From Nitrospira sp. (GTDB lineage: Bacteria > Nitrospirota > Nitrospiria > Nitrospirales > Nitrospiraceae), in assembly GCA_030692565.1 (NCBI GenBank), contig JAUYAO010000058.1:248001-312000 (forward strand): DNA of 64,000 nucleotides. The letters run 5' to 3'. Both the position numbers and the translations under genes were made by a program. The notes beneath the pieces were generated by a model. The model did no database searches. It was given only the letters and a program-made list of their open reading frames with translations, and was not told the DNA's origin. Below, one piece after another: positions 9,121 through 17,287 of this stretch; positions within the stretch are counted from its first letter, which is position 1, and the number at the start of each line of letters is the position of its first letter.

Positions 9121-9438
9121 ATGAAAAGGGTCATCGCCATTCTGAGGCCCGAGAAGGAAAACGATGTGATTGCGGCGTTGGAGAAAGAGAACTTCTACGC
9201 CTTGACCAAGTTTCCAGTGACCGGGCGCGGGCGGCAAGGTGGCGTGCAGGTTGGGTCGGTGACGTATCCTGAATTGGCCAAATCGATGGTCATGCTGGTG
9301 GTCGAGGATCAGGACTATCTCAGGGCAGTGCGGACGATCAAGGAGAGCGCCTATACCAGCCATCCGGGCGACGGCAAGATCTTCATCCAGGACGTGCAGG
9401 AAGTCTATACGATCCGAACCGGACAGCGGGGATTATGA
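9121..9438 (+). CDS. P-II family nitrogen regulator, NifI1-like
   Basis: 105 residues. It begins MKRVIAILRPEKENDVIAAL and has the P-II C-terminal signature GDGKIFIQDVQEVYTIRTGQ. The T-loop segment (GRGRQGGVQVGS) is short and lacks the modified tyrosine of GlnB, which places it nearer the NifI1 branch. P-II trimers bind ATP/ADP and 2-oxoglutarate and control transporters or enzymes by contact. It lies 23 bases after the fusion protein that carries another P-II domain, so the two may form mixed trimers (inference). GGGAGGA precedes the start. Confidence 0.9.
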   Translation: MKRVIAILRPEKENDVIAALEKENFYALTKFPVTGRGRQGGVQVGSVTYPELAKSMVMLVVEDQDYLRAVRTIKESAYTSHPGDGKIFIQDVQEVYTIRTGQRGL

Positions 9439-9460
9439 ACTGCAGGGAGGAACTCCACCG

Positions 9461-10705
9461 ATGAAAAAACTGATCGCGGGCATCCGAAGCGGGCACCCCG
9501 GCTCTCTCTTGGCCGCTTTCCTCTACTTCGATGTGAGCTTCATGGTTTGGGTGTTGCTTGGTGCGTTGGGCGTGCTGATCGCCGAGGATTTGAGATTGTC
9601 CCCATCCCAGAAGGGTCTGATGGTGGCCATCCCGCTCCTCAGCGGAGCGGCGATGCGGATCCTCGTGGGAGTCCTGACGGATCGGTTCGGCGCGAAACGC
9701 ACCGGTCTATGGAGTCTGTCGGTGGTACTTATTCCGTTGGGGTGGGGCTGGTGGGGCGCGGAGAGCTTTCCCGAACTGTTGGGGATTGGCTTCCTTCTGG
9801 GAGTCGCAGGGGCGAGCTTTGCCGTCGCGCTTCCGCTGGCCAGTCGGTGGTATCCGCCTGAACATCAGGGGCTCGCCATGGGCATCGCCGGAGCCGGTAA
9901 CAGCGGGACGGTCATTGCCGTCTTGGCGGCGCCGCGCGTGGCTCAGCTCGACGGCATCGGTTGGCATGGCGTATTCGGGCTCGCCATGCTTCCGGTGTTG
10001 GCGATCCTCATCGCCTTTTCGTACCTGGCTCGAGAAGTGCCTCCGCGCTTGCCTCAGCGGGCAGCCACGGTTCTCCGGGAAGCTGCCCTGTGGTGGTTTT
10101 GCGGTTTCTACGCCATCACGTTCGGTGGGTTCGTCGGTCTGGCAAGTTTTCTCGGTATGTTCTTTCACGATCAATATGGTGTCGGCGCCGTCGCCGCCGG
10201 GACATTGACCGGGCTCTGCGTCTTCGCCGGAAGTCTGATCAGGCCAGTCGGAGGGCTCCTCGCCGATCGAGCAGGCGGGCTGAGACTCTTGGCGGTCATT
10301 TACGGACTCATCGCCGTATTATTCGGATTGGTCGGCCTCTTGCCATCGCTGTATCCGGTCGTGGGGCTCTTGTTTCTCGGGATGCTGGCGTTGGGGATGG
10401 GAAACGGCGTGATTTTTCAGTTGGTACCGCAGCGGTTCGCCGACCAGATCGGCGTCGTCACCGGAATCGTCGGGGCGGCGGGTGGAGTCGGAGGGTTCTT
10501 TCTTCCCTCGATCCTCGGCATTCTGAAAGATCTCAGCGGTTCCTACGGCACTGGATTTCTCGTGTTTGCGCTTCTTGCGCTTGGAGGCCTCCTCGTTATC
10601 ACGGCGCACCAACACCGGTGGGCGTTGGCGTGGGCGCAGCAGGTGGACCAGTTCCCCGAAGACCACCCGAATCGGGTCCGCATGGAAGTGGTCTTCGGAG
10701 GCTGA
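9461..10705 (+). CDS. narK: NarK/NasA-type nitrate/nitrite MFS transporter
   Basis: 414 residues, about 12 hydrophobic segments. Motifs of the nitrate/nitrite porter branch of MFS are visible: RILVGVLTDRFGAKRT after TM2, the glycine-rich GIAGAGNSGTVIAVLAAPR in TM5 and GIVGAAGGVGGFFLPSILG in TM11 (nitrate signature type). It probably imports nitrite or nitrate for assimilation by NirA downstream. GGGAGGA lies before the ATG. A cytoplasmic P-II protein encoded just upstream is a natural candidate regulator of its activity. Confidence 0.9.
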   Translation: MKKLIAGIRSGHPGSLLAAFLYFDVSFMVWVLLGALGVLIAEDLRLSPSQKGLMVAIPLLSGAAMRILVGVLTDRFGAKRTGLWSLSVVLIPLGWGWWGAESFPELLGIGFLLGVAGASFAVALPLASRWYPPEHQGLAMGIAGAGNSGTVIAVLAAPRVAQLDGIGWHGVFGLAMLPVLAILIAFSYLAREVPPRLPQRAATVLREAALWWFCGFYAITFGGFVGLASFLGMFFHDQYGVGAVAAGTLTGLCVFAGSLIRPVGGLLADRAGGLRLLAVIYGLIAVLFGLVGLLPSLYPVVGLLFLGMLALGMGNGVIFQLVPQRFADQIGVVTGIVGAAGGVGGFFLPSILGILKDLSGSYGTGFLVFALLALGGLLVITAHQHRWALAWAQQVDQFPEDHPNRVRMEVVFGG

Positions 10706-10783
10706 TTGCAACCACGATCGTCCTGCAGGTGGCCGTCGTCGCATGGCGGACGCCTGCCGCCGTGTGTGTGAGGAGATGATGAC

Positions 10784-10882
10784 ATGGCGTTTCCGGGCCT
10801 CGCGACAAGGCCCGTTCGCCTCCAGCAAGAGTGCCCCCTGTTGATTCCGTCACGTGGAGCGATCCGATGCCTAAAGCGGTGA
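10784..10882 (+). CDS. possible 32-residue leader peptide
   Basis: A short frame (MAFPGLATRPVRLQQECPLL ... to TGA at 10880) starts 8 bases after a clear AGGAG and overlaps the start of the receiver-domain gene out of frame. It could couple translation of the next gene. A 7-bp hairpin (CGGGCCT/AGGCCCG, 10794-10814) lies inside it. Evidence is only the ribosome site and position. Confidence 0.22.
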   Translation: MAFPGLATRPVRLQQECPLLIPSRGAIRCLKR

Positions 10883-11301
10883 GTGGGTTGCGCGTTTTGG
10901 TAGTCGATGACGACGCAGACATGCGAATGGCTCTCGCCGACGCCCTGATCGACGCCGGTTATGCCGTCTGCACAGCAGGCGACGGATTGCAAGCTCTCGA
11001 GCAACTCGCAAAGCGGCGCTTCGATGTGATCGTCACCGACTATCAGATGCCGAGGATGAACGGGGCCGAGCTCCTGGCGGCGAGCAGGAAACGGTTCCCC
11101 ATCACTCCGGTAATCATCGTCTCCGGAGCAGGTCCGGCGCTGGAGCAGGTCGCCCGTGAGCGCGGCGCGTTCGCCTTCCTCCGGAAACCGTGTACCCCAC
11201 AGACGGTGGTGGACATGGTGCGGCTCGCGATGCAGTTGGAGAAGGATCGTGTCAACCACCCGGTCCCATCCGATTCCCGATCGAGCTGTGAACGCACATG
11301 A
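10867..11301 (+). CDS. CheY-like response-regulator receiver protein
   Basis: 144 residues forming one receiver domain: acidic pair in VLVVDDDADM, phospho-acceptor Asp in DVIVTDYQMPRMNG, Ser/Thr switch in PVIIVSGAG and Lys in AFLRKPCTPQ. No output domain is present (neither ANTAR nor DNA-binding), so it acts through protein contacts or in a phosphorelay. It sits between the transporter and nirA in the nitrite operon, and its partner kinase is not in the window. The ATG at 10867 has GGAG upstream. A GTG at 10831 is a possible longer start without a good ribosome site. Confidence 0.9.
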   Translation: MPKAVSGLRVLVVDDDADMRMALADALIDAGYAVCTAGDGLQALEQLAKRRFDVIVTDYQMPRMNGAELLAASRKRFPITPVIIVSGAGPALEQVARERGAFAFLRKPCTPQTVVDMVRLAMQLEKDRVNHPVPSDSRSSCERT

Positions 11302-11325
11302 CTTGTCCATTCGCCCGAGCGACTG

Positions 11326-12882
11326 ATGAACAAGATTGAGCGGATCAAACAGGAGCGCGACGGTCTCGATGTCAGAGAGATGATCGCGCACTACGCCGAG
11401 ACCGGATGGGAGGCCATCTCGGAAGACAATATCCAGCGGCTCAAGTGGTATGGCCTCTTTCTGCGCAATCCGACACCCGGCTTTTTCATGATTCGGGTCA
11501 GGATTCCTGGCGGCAGAACCGCCTCGTATCAGATGCGCGCACTGGCCGAGATTGCCTCCACGTTCGGGAACGGCTTGCTGGACCTGACGACTCGCCAACA
11601 ACTGCAGCTCCGCCACATCCGGATCAACGACGTTCCGGCCGTCTTTACAAAAATGAAGGACGTCGGACTGACATCGTTGCAAACCGGCATGGATACGGTC
11701 CGTAACATCATGACCTGTCCGGTGGCTGGGCTGAGCCCTGACGAAATCCTGGATGCCACAACTGTCGTGACAAGCCTTACGCAGGACATCCTGGAGAACC
11801 GCGCGTACTCGAACCTCCCCAGAAAATTCAACATCGCCATCACGGGGTGTCCGGATAATTGCCTTCACTTGGAGACACAGGATTTGGCGCTTGTTCCGGC
11901 CTATCAGGAGCGCGATCAGGATAAAGTCTGGGGCTTCAATGTCCTCGCCGGAGGCAAGCTGGGCTCGGGAGGCTACCGAATCGCCGACCCCCTCGATATC
12001 TTCGTGACGCCGGACGAGGTTCTGGACGTCTGTCGCACAGTCATCCAACTGTATCGCGATTTCGGACCACGCGAGAGCCGGAACGCGACGCGGCTGGCCT
12101 TCCTTTTGGATGACTGGGGCGAACCTCGCTTTCGCCGGGAGATTGAAGGCCGCCTCGGGCGATCGCTGAAGGCCGCGGGCGTCGACGCCCGCCGAACCGC
12201 CAAGACAGATCACGTGGGGATCTACCGACAAAAGCAAGGTGGCTTCAACTATGTAGGGCTCAAGCTGACCGTCGGTCGGATTACCGCGGACGATCTTCGG
12301 AACATCGCTGCGCTCGCCGAGCGGTACGGCACAGGGGAGATGCGGCTCGCTCCTTCACAGGCGCTCATCATTCCCAATGTGGCCGATCGGAAAGTGGGAG
12401 CCCTCGCGGAAGAGCCGCTGATCGCGCAATTTGCCTACAATCCGTCACCCCTCTACAAGGGACTCGTCAGTTGTGTCGGCAATGATTATTGCAACTTGGC
12501 TGTGATCGAAACGAAGCGTCGGGCGATTGACACAGCGCGGGCGTTGGAAGCCGCCGTGGGGGATCGGATCAAGCCGATCTCGATGCACTGGTCCGGCTGC
12601 CCGGCCGGCTGCGGCAATCACCTGGTCGCCGACGTGGGACTGCTCGGAAAGAAGGCGAAGATCGACGGACAAGTCGTGGATGCGGTGGATCTCTATGTGG
12701 GCGGCTGCTCCGGGCCTCACCCCAAACTGGCCGTCAAGATCATGGAAGACGTCCCTTGCGATCAACTTCCTCGCGTCTTGGAAGGACTTGTCCTCTATCA
12801 CACTCGAGAGAAGATGCATCGGGCGAGGGGAAGCGAGCCGAGGAAATCCGCCAACGAGTCCAACGCCAGGCTTCGGTCATAG
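11326..12882 (+). CDS. nirA: ferredoxin-nitrite reductase (siroheme)
   Basis: 518 residues, two-repeat nitrite/sulfite reductase. The 4Fe-4S and siroheme ligands are Cys383 and Cys389 (SCVGNDYC) plus Cys425 and Cys429 (GCPAGC), spaced Cx5C ... Cx3C as in the family. The first repeat shows NLPRKFNIAITGCPDNC and LLDLTTRQQLQLRHI. It reduces nitrite to ammonium with ferredoxin in the cytoplasm. The ribosome site is weak (GAGCGA). With the transporter and the two P-II proteins upstream this is assimilation, not respiration. The tail after about residue 495 is charged and non-conserved. Sulfite reductase is the alternative, made less likely by the context. Confidence 0.9.
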   Translation: MNKIERIKQERDGLDVREMIAHYAETGWEAISEDNIQRLKWYGLFLRNPTPGFFMIRVRIPGGRTASYQMRALAEIASTFGNGLLDLTTRQQLQLRHIRINDVPAVFTKMKDVGLTSLQTGMDTVRNIMTCPVAGLSPDEILDATTVVTSLTQDILENRAYSNLPRKFNIAITGCPDNCLHLETQDLALVPAYQERDQDKVWGFNVLAGGKLGSGGYRIADPLDIFVTPDEVLDVCRTVIQLYRDFGPRESRNATRLAFLLDDWGEPRFRREIEGRLGRSLKAAGVDARRTAKTDHVGIYRQKQGGFNYVGLKLTVGRITADDLRNIAALAERYGTGEMRLAPSQALIIPNVADRKVGALAEEPLIAQFAYNPSPLYKGLVSCVGNDYCNLAVIETKRRAIDTARALEAAVGDRIKPISMHWSGCPAGCGNHLVADVGLLGKKAKIDGQVVDAVDLYVGGCSGPHPKLAVKIMEDVPCDQLPRVLEGLVLYHTREKMHRARGSEPRKSANESNARLRS

Positions 12883-13028
12883 TCGTACTCCAATCCAACG
12901 CTTTCACCGTTGGGACTGTCATCGGCTTAGTCGTTCATCTCGGACGATGCTTGTCCTGTGATAAGGCTGCATCGATGGAGCCTGCAATCCTGAAAACCGT
13001 AGAGGTTACGGGCTGAGTACGCCAGTTT

Positions 13029-13373
13029 TTAGCAGAGGTGTGTCGTCCAACTGCGCAGGATCTTTTCCCTATTGAATGTCAGATGATAGGCGGTACATTC
13101 CTGCTTGCCACGCACACAATCACTGGCAGGAATATCCCGGCAGACCGGGATCGGACGGTTCACCCGATATTCATAAATCCATACCGTGTTTCCGTTTGCA
13201 TCTGTTCGTTCCGTCACAGGCGGACCCACCCGCTCCGCAATGTCATTTTGCGTCGCCTGATCGAGCGTGACTTGGAGGTATTCCTCGAATTCCTGGGCAC
13301 AAGACGCCAGCATTAACACCCCTGGCACAAGCACCGTAAGGGTAACCCGGACGATGAAAAAGATATTGGGCAT
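13029..13373 (-). CDS. small lipoprotein, SmpA/OmlA-like
   Basis: 114 residues with a lipoprotein signal (VLVPGVLMLASC, Cys at 25). The mature part carries a pattern shared with the protein at 34527-34958: an acidic LDQATQNDIAERVGPP segment like the BamE/OmlA start, a W-Y strand (TVWIYEYRV), then C-x-A-Y-H-L-T-F-N with KILRSW near the end. Four cysteines could form two disulfides. It is probably an outer- or inner-membrane lipoprotein of unknown role, 46 bases downstream of another lipoprotein gene. Confidence 0.75.
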   Translation of the reverse strand: MPNIFFIVRVTLTVLVPGVLMLASCAQEFEEYLQVTLDQATQNDIAERVGPPVTERTDANGNTVWIYEYRVNRPIPVCRDIPASDCVRGKQECTAYHLTFNREKILRSWTTHLC

Positions 13374-13419
13374 CGCTCTGTCACGACGTTGAGGATGAGT
13401 AGAATGCGGCGGTCGGCTG

Positions 13420-14406
13420 TTACGGAGACGAGGATTTGCGCTGCCGGTCGGATGGCTTCACCTGCCCCTTCAGCGTGCGGATCTCTTCGTCACGCGCGGT
13501 GAGCGCCCTGTTGGACTCGGCCAGTTCCTTCGTGAGTTGTTTGACCACCCCCAGCAGATCGTTGACTTGAGCCTCCAATATTTTCACGCGCTCACTCGCC
13601 GCCTGGACATCCACTGGAGGTGCAGTTGGGGCAGGAGTGGCAGAGAGAGCTGCGCTAGAAGCCATGGCGGTCCCTGACGAGTCTTGGTTACGAGTGGACG
13701 GATTCAACTCCGCTCCGCCTCGGCGTGCATCAGAAAGAAATCGGCGGTAATCGATCACGACATGGGCATGAGGGTTCCCAAACAATTGGGTGGCCACTGT
13801 TGGCTCCATGGCAATGACGTATTCTGGATAAGAAAACACTACGTTTAAATCTCCAGGCAAATCGCGAGACACGCCAGGTCCTCGACTCGCTCCTCCCTGA
13901 AGGGCCGCCGTCAATTCAGACCGCTGATGATCCATGACAAGCTCGTGACGCGTAAGCCACATATGCAAATTTCCACCCTGAACCCATATCGCCCACTCTA
14001 AGGTTTCAGGGTTCTTCGCACTTACTGCCCGCGATACAGCCAGCAATACTCGGTCTTCCGACGAGGCCCGCGACAGTGCGGTAGAAATATGGGGGGCCAG
14101 TACGGCTACTTCATCCCGAGAAAAGGCAGGCTCATGCTGAGGGCCCAACACCATCGATACAAGTAAGCCGCGCGAACGCTCGACCCCGATTTGGCTGAGA
14201 ATACGCACGACATGGTCCGGTTTGATTTGAGCAGGATGGTCATGCAATGTGGAAAATGTAGAAGTATCGACGGTCGGATCCGGCGCTATGCTGACAGCGA
14301 GCTTAGCATCCTGGTAGACAATAGCGTTGTTCGATGCAAGCGTGGCACAGCCCGAAAGCCCTACCAGGAGACAGTAAACAGTCGTCAGGTTTCGAAACGC
14401 GCTCAC
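13420..14406 (-). CDS. hypothetical lipoprotein with C-terminal coiled coil
   Basis: About 328 residues from the GTG at 14406, chosen because it gives a compact lipoprotein signal (LTTVYCLLVGLSGC) and has GGAG ten bases upstream; an ATG five codons earlier is also in frame. The middle (about 50-235) is a globular domain I do not recognise. A Ser/Ala/Pro-rich linker follows, then a coiled coil (ERVKILEAQVNDLLGVVKQL) and a basic tail. Possibly an envelope structural or scaffold protein (inference). Confidence 0.7.
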   Translation of the reverse strand: MSAFRNLTTVYCLLVGLSGCATLASNNAIVYQDAKLAVSIAPDPTVDTSTFSTLHDHPAQIKPDHVVRILSQIGVERSRGLLVSMVLGPQHEPAFSRDEVAVLAPHISTALSRASSEDRVLLAVSRAVSAKNPETLEWAIWVQGGNLHMWLTRHELVMDHQRSELTAALQGGASRGPGVSRDLPGDLNVVFSYPEYVIAMEPTVATQLFGNPHAHVVIDYRRFLSDARRGGAELNPSTRNQDSSGTAMASSAALSATPAPTAPPVDVQAASERVKILEAQVNDLLGVVKQLTKELAESNRALTARDEEIRTLKGQVKPSDRQRKSSSP

Positions 14407-14622
14407 GATAGTCCACTCCATATGACTGCGAAAAAGCTACCATGCGAAACGCCACAAAAGCGAGGAGCTATCCCCGCGCCACAGATCCTTGCTGCCCTCA
14501 CCAAGGAGTCCAACCACCACTTTGAAATAACCCAGGGCATGAAAACTAGCAAAAATGACCCGATGGGTCCCGTACGATAACTCGGCTTGCCTGGGATATC
14601 GGATATCGCCTGACTCGGCCGT

Positions 14623-15534
14623 TCACGCATACGCATGGAGACCAGACAACAGAAAATTTACGCCCCAAAAACAAAACACCACCATCAACACCCCGAAAAT
14701 TGCATAGAGCGCGGCTCTTCTCCCCTCCCAGCCCCGATTCATTCTGGCATGAATGTATGCCCCGTAAATCAGCCAGACAATGAGCGACCAGGTTTCCTTG
14801 GGGTCCCAGCTCCAATAACCGCCCCAGGCATAATTGGCCCACATAGCGCCGAGAATGATTCCGAAAGCCAAGAGAGGAAATCCTACCGTAATCGCCTTGT
14901 AGCCGAGCTCATCAATCGTCTCCAAATCTGGCAAGATCGCGACAATTCTGGATTGAGCTCCTCGCCGCTCCGCCCGCTCCCGCACCAAATACATCACACC
15001 AAGACCACCGGCCGCGGCAAAAGCGGCGTAGCTGCTGAGCGTGACAGACACATGGATGTAGATCCAGTAACTGTTCAGCGCCGGCACCAGCGGTTCAGCC
15101 GTCTGATACCGATATGGCAACAATGAAGCGGCGCCCATGGCGATAAATCCGATGCCGACGACAAACGCGCCGATCGCTTTAAGCTGATACGCGAATTCAA
15201 GGAGCATGTAGCCAAGAATGATGGCCCATGACACATAGGCCATCGCTTCAAATTGATTGGACCAGGGCGCGAAGGTGCCGGAGAGTTGCAGTCGTTCCTG
15301 CGCCCGGGCCACAAGGGCCAGCGTATTCACCAGCCATCCGATAGCCGTCACGACTGTGGCGACCTGGCCGATCTGACCCGCCCATCCAACATCGGCAATA
15401 CCCGATTCGAACGACGGTCCGGCAGCGGCGAATTGGCTCGTGGGGCGTCTGATGAGGACATAGGCCACGTAGAGGGCAAAAGAGGCCAGATACAGCCAAA
15501 AGGTCATATCGAACAGAAATAAAGATCGCATCAT
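14623..15534 (-). CDS. ccsA: CcsA/ResC-type cytochrome c assembly protein
   Basis: 303 residues, about 8 membrane segments. The tryptophan-rich haem-handling loop WWD is present as WGGYWSWDPKETWSLIVW, with haem-ligand histidines in YIHVSVTL and YIHARMNR. CcsA exports haem and, with CcsB/ResB, attaches it to CxxCH proteins on the outer face of the membrane (System II). No ResB partner is encoded here. The window encodes at least two c-type cytochromes that would need it. Its start lies 30 bases after the glycosyltransferase stop. Bases 14407-14622 downstream hold nothing I recognise. Confidence 0.9.
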   Translation of the reverse strand: MMRSLFLFDMTFWLYLASFALYVAYVLIRRPTSQFAAAGPSFESGIADVGWAGQIGQVATVVTAIGWLVNTLALVARAQERLQLSGTFAPWSNQFEAMAYVSWAIILGYMLLEFAYQLKAIGAFVVGIGFIAMGAASLLPYRYQTAEPLVPALNSYWIYIHVSVTLSSYAAFAAAGGLGVMYLVRERAERRGAQSRIVAILPDLETIDELGYKAITVGFPLLAFGIILGAMWANYAWGGYWSWDPKETWSLIVWLIYGAYIHARMNRGWEGRRAALYAIFGVLMVVFCFWGVNFLLSGLHAYA

Positions 15535-15564
15535 GATGGTGATATCCAGATCACTGCCTCGGCT

Positions 15565-16485
15565 TCACCTTACTTCCGAATAGGGGCCATCGGCTCGCTG
15601 GACAATCCTAAGCCGATGGCGAAGGACAACTTCTACTTGCCACATCACGGCCTCGGGCAACACCGGTACAGACTCTCTCCGCCTGCTCGACGAAGCAAGA
15701 CGTACCGTGGGTATGCCCATCGCGTCAGCCAACAAGAGGGACTCGTCATCCGCCGACACGAAGACGTCACATTCAACCAGGATCGAAATCCATTCACGTA
15801 ATGAGAGTTTATCGAGCAGGTTCAGCACCCCACGTTCAACCCACTGGGAAAGAGATTGCCGTGGGCTGGCCTGCGCTTCCAGGCCCGCAAGCACAAGACT
15901 CCATCTAGAATCTAGCAGGCCCAGCGAGCCAATCAGGGCTGACGGATGGACGAGCACGCGCGGCCGTGATGCGCGGCAAAGCCGACGATGCGCTCGCCGC
16001 TTTTCCCTCTGCGCAAGGACAATCCAGGGACGCCCCGGCAGCTGAGGCGGTAATCCCAAAGAGCGCAGCATTCCCGATATGGCGATTCCATCGAAGGAGT
16101 GACGGGACCGAGAAAGTCTCTTCGGGATAAGTCCTTTACACCATCCCAGCATGCCGGCACCATCAACGATGCGCGTGGGAACATGTGCGACAAACGCCGC
16201 GAGTAATCCGGCGAAGCATGGAGAGAAAACGAATACAGCAGTGGGAGGCTGACGGCGAAAATATTTCACCAGTGACACATATCCAGGATCGCAGACAACG
16301 GCATCCACAGCCGATTGATGCTGCAGCACCTCCGTCGTAGTCGCACGGATCACACAGGTAACTCGACAATCAGGCCAATGAGTCTTCAGCGTCAGTGCAA
16401 CCGGTAGTGCGGCAACCGCACCCACATTTCCGGGCCGACAGATTACAACTACATGTTTCCAGCCTGTAGGCTTCGCCACCATCAT
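15565..16485 (-). CDS. glycosyltransferase family 9 (heptosyltransferase-like)
   Basis: 306 residues. The N-terminal Rossmann half starts VVVICRPGNVGAVAALPVAL, where heptosyltransferases carry a similar R-x-G-x-[IL]-G-D loop. The C-terminal half holds VLVHPSALIGS and FVSADDESLLLADAMGIPTV, matching the GT9 end motif ([FV]-[IV]-[SG]-x-D-[TS]-[GA]-x-x-H-[LI]-A) loosely. Likely transfers a sugar to lipopolysaccharide core at the inner membrane. Divergence in key positions makes the donor unknown. It precedes the ccsA-like gene on the same strand. The 240 bases before it contain no recognisable gene. Confidence 0.65.
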   Translation of the reverse strand: MMVAKPTGWKHVVVICRPGNVGAVAALPVALTLKTHWPDCRVTCVIRATTTEVLQHQSAVDAVVCDPGYVSLVKYFRRQPPTAVFVFSPCFAGLLAAFVAHVPTRIVDGAGMLGWCKGLIPKRLSRSRHSFDGIAISGMLRSLGLPPQLPGRPWIVLAQREKRRAHRRLCRASRPRVLVHPSALIGSLGLLDSRWSLVLAGLEAQASPRQSLSQWVERGVLNLLDKLSLREWISILVECDVFVSADDESLLLADAMGIPTVRLASSSRRRESVPVLPEAVMWQVEVVLRHRLRIVQRADGPYSEVR

Positions 16486-16726
16486 GCGCCACCTTGTCTA
16501 TTCGGTTCACCACTCGATCGAACGGACTCCTTTCAGAGGCACACCTGTGCAACCTGGCACAATGGGGGGAGAGCCAGTCGATCCATCCGACAGTGCAAGA
16601 AGACAGGAGGAACGCCTGAAACCTCTTGGGCGCCGAAATCCGGAGCGCTGGCTCTCCCTTTTCCACCTGATCTATGCCTTGGCCTCTCCCATCATCACCG
16701 TCCAACCCGTCAGAGATACACCAGCC

Positions 16727-17215
16727 TTAATCAACGAAAATAAACCCTCCGACTTGAATATCCTTGTGCGTAGGGCAAAAGTATGGATAGCGCGCACCGA
16801 GATTCCGTGGGCCTTCCAGCCCGGTCAGTGCTACCCGAATTTTCTTGGTTTCCCCCGCCTTGATCATGACACGAATCGGGGCCATGATCTGAGCCGGCGG
16901 CACAGCCCCAGTAAATGCGTCCGGCCGTAGGGCGCTCATCACCTCCTCCGACAGAATCATGAGAAGCCCGCCCACGGCAAACTCATGATTGGTCGGAGTG
17001 GGATTTTGCAACACAAAATACAACGGCTCCCCGAGATCGGCTTTCTGGTCTATGACGACCGAGCTGGGTAACCAGATTTCCCCTTTGCCGCCAGACCCGC
17101 CCAACTCTTGAGCTCGAAACGTGAACTCTTTGGCCAATGCCACTCCGTGGACGGCCACCATCAGCACGAACACGGTGAGCGCAACGATTGACCGACGTAA
17201 TTGCGATGTCATCAT
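16727..17215 (-). CDS. periplasmic cupredoxin-like protein
   Basis: 162 residues with a Sec signal peptide (TVFVLMVAVHGVALA). One cupredoxin domain: the first copper histidine is in PTNHEFAVGG and the loop YFCPTHKDIQVGG supplies Cys and the second His. The position where plastocyanins carry the axial Met appears to be Gln or empty. Two adjacent ATGs (17215 and 17212) follow GGAGCAGGAG. It lies 72 bases after the porin gene, so the two are probably cotranscribed. It could carry electrons or bind copper in the periplasm. Confidence 0.8.
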   Translation of the reverse strand: MMTSQLRRSIVALTVFVLMVAVHGVALAKEFTFRAQELGGSGGKGEIWLPSSVVIDQKADLGEPLYFVLQNPTPTNHEFAVGGLLMILSEEVMSALRPDAFTGAVPPAQIMAPIRVMIKAGETKKIRVALTGLEGPRNLGARYPYFCPTHKDIQVGGFIFVD

Positions 17216-17287
17216 TCTCCTGCTCCTTTCCTCTCTAGACTCGATACCCCGCTGCAAGGGCAGGGGTACGAGCACAGCCAGTCCTGA

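Noticed and set aside
10543-12237. 564-codon open frame antisense to nirA
   Set aside because: It lies entirely over the strongly supported transporter end, receiver and nirA genes. Its translation has no motif or family character and no ribosome site; long antisense frames are common in G+C-rich genes.
12895-12913. CCAACG/CGTTGG hairpin after nirA as terminator
   Set aside because: Only six base pairs, with no T-run on the plus strand.
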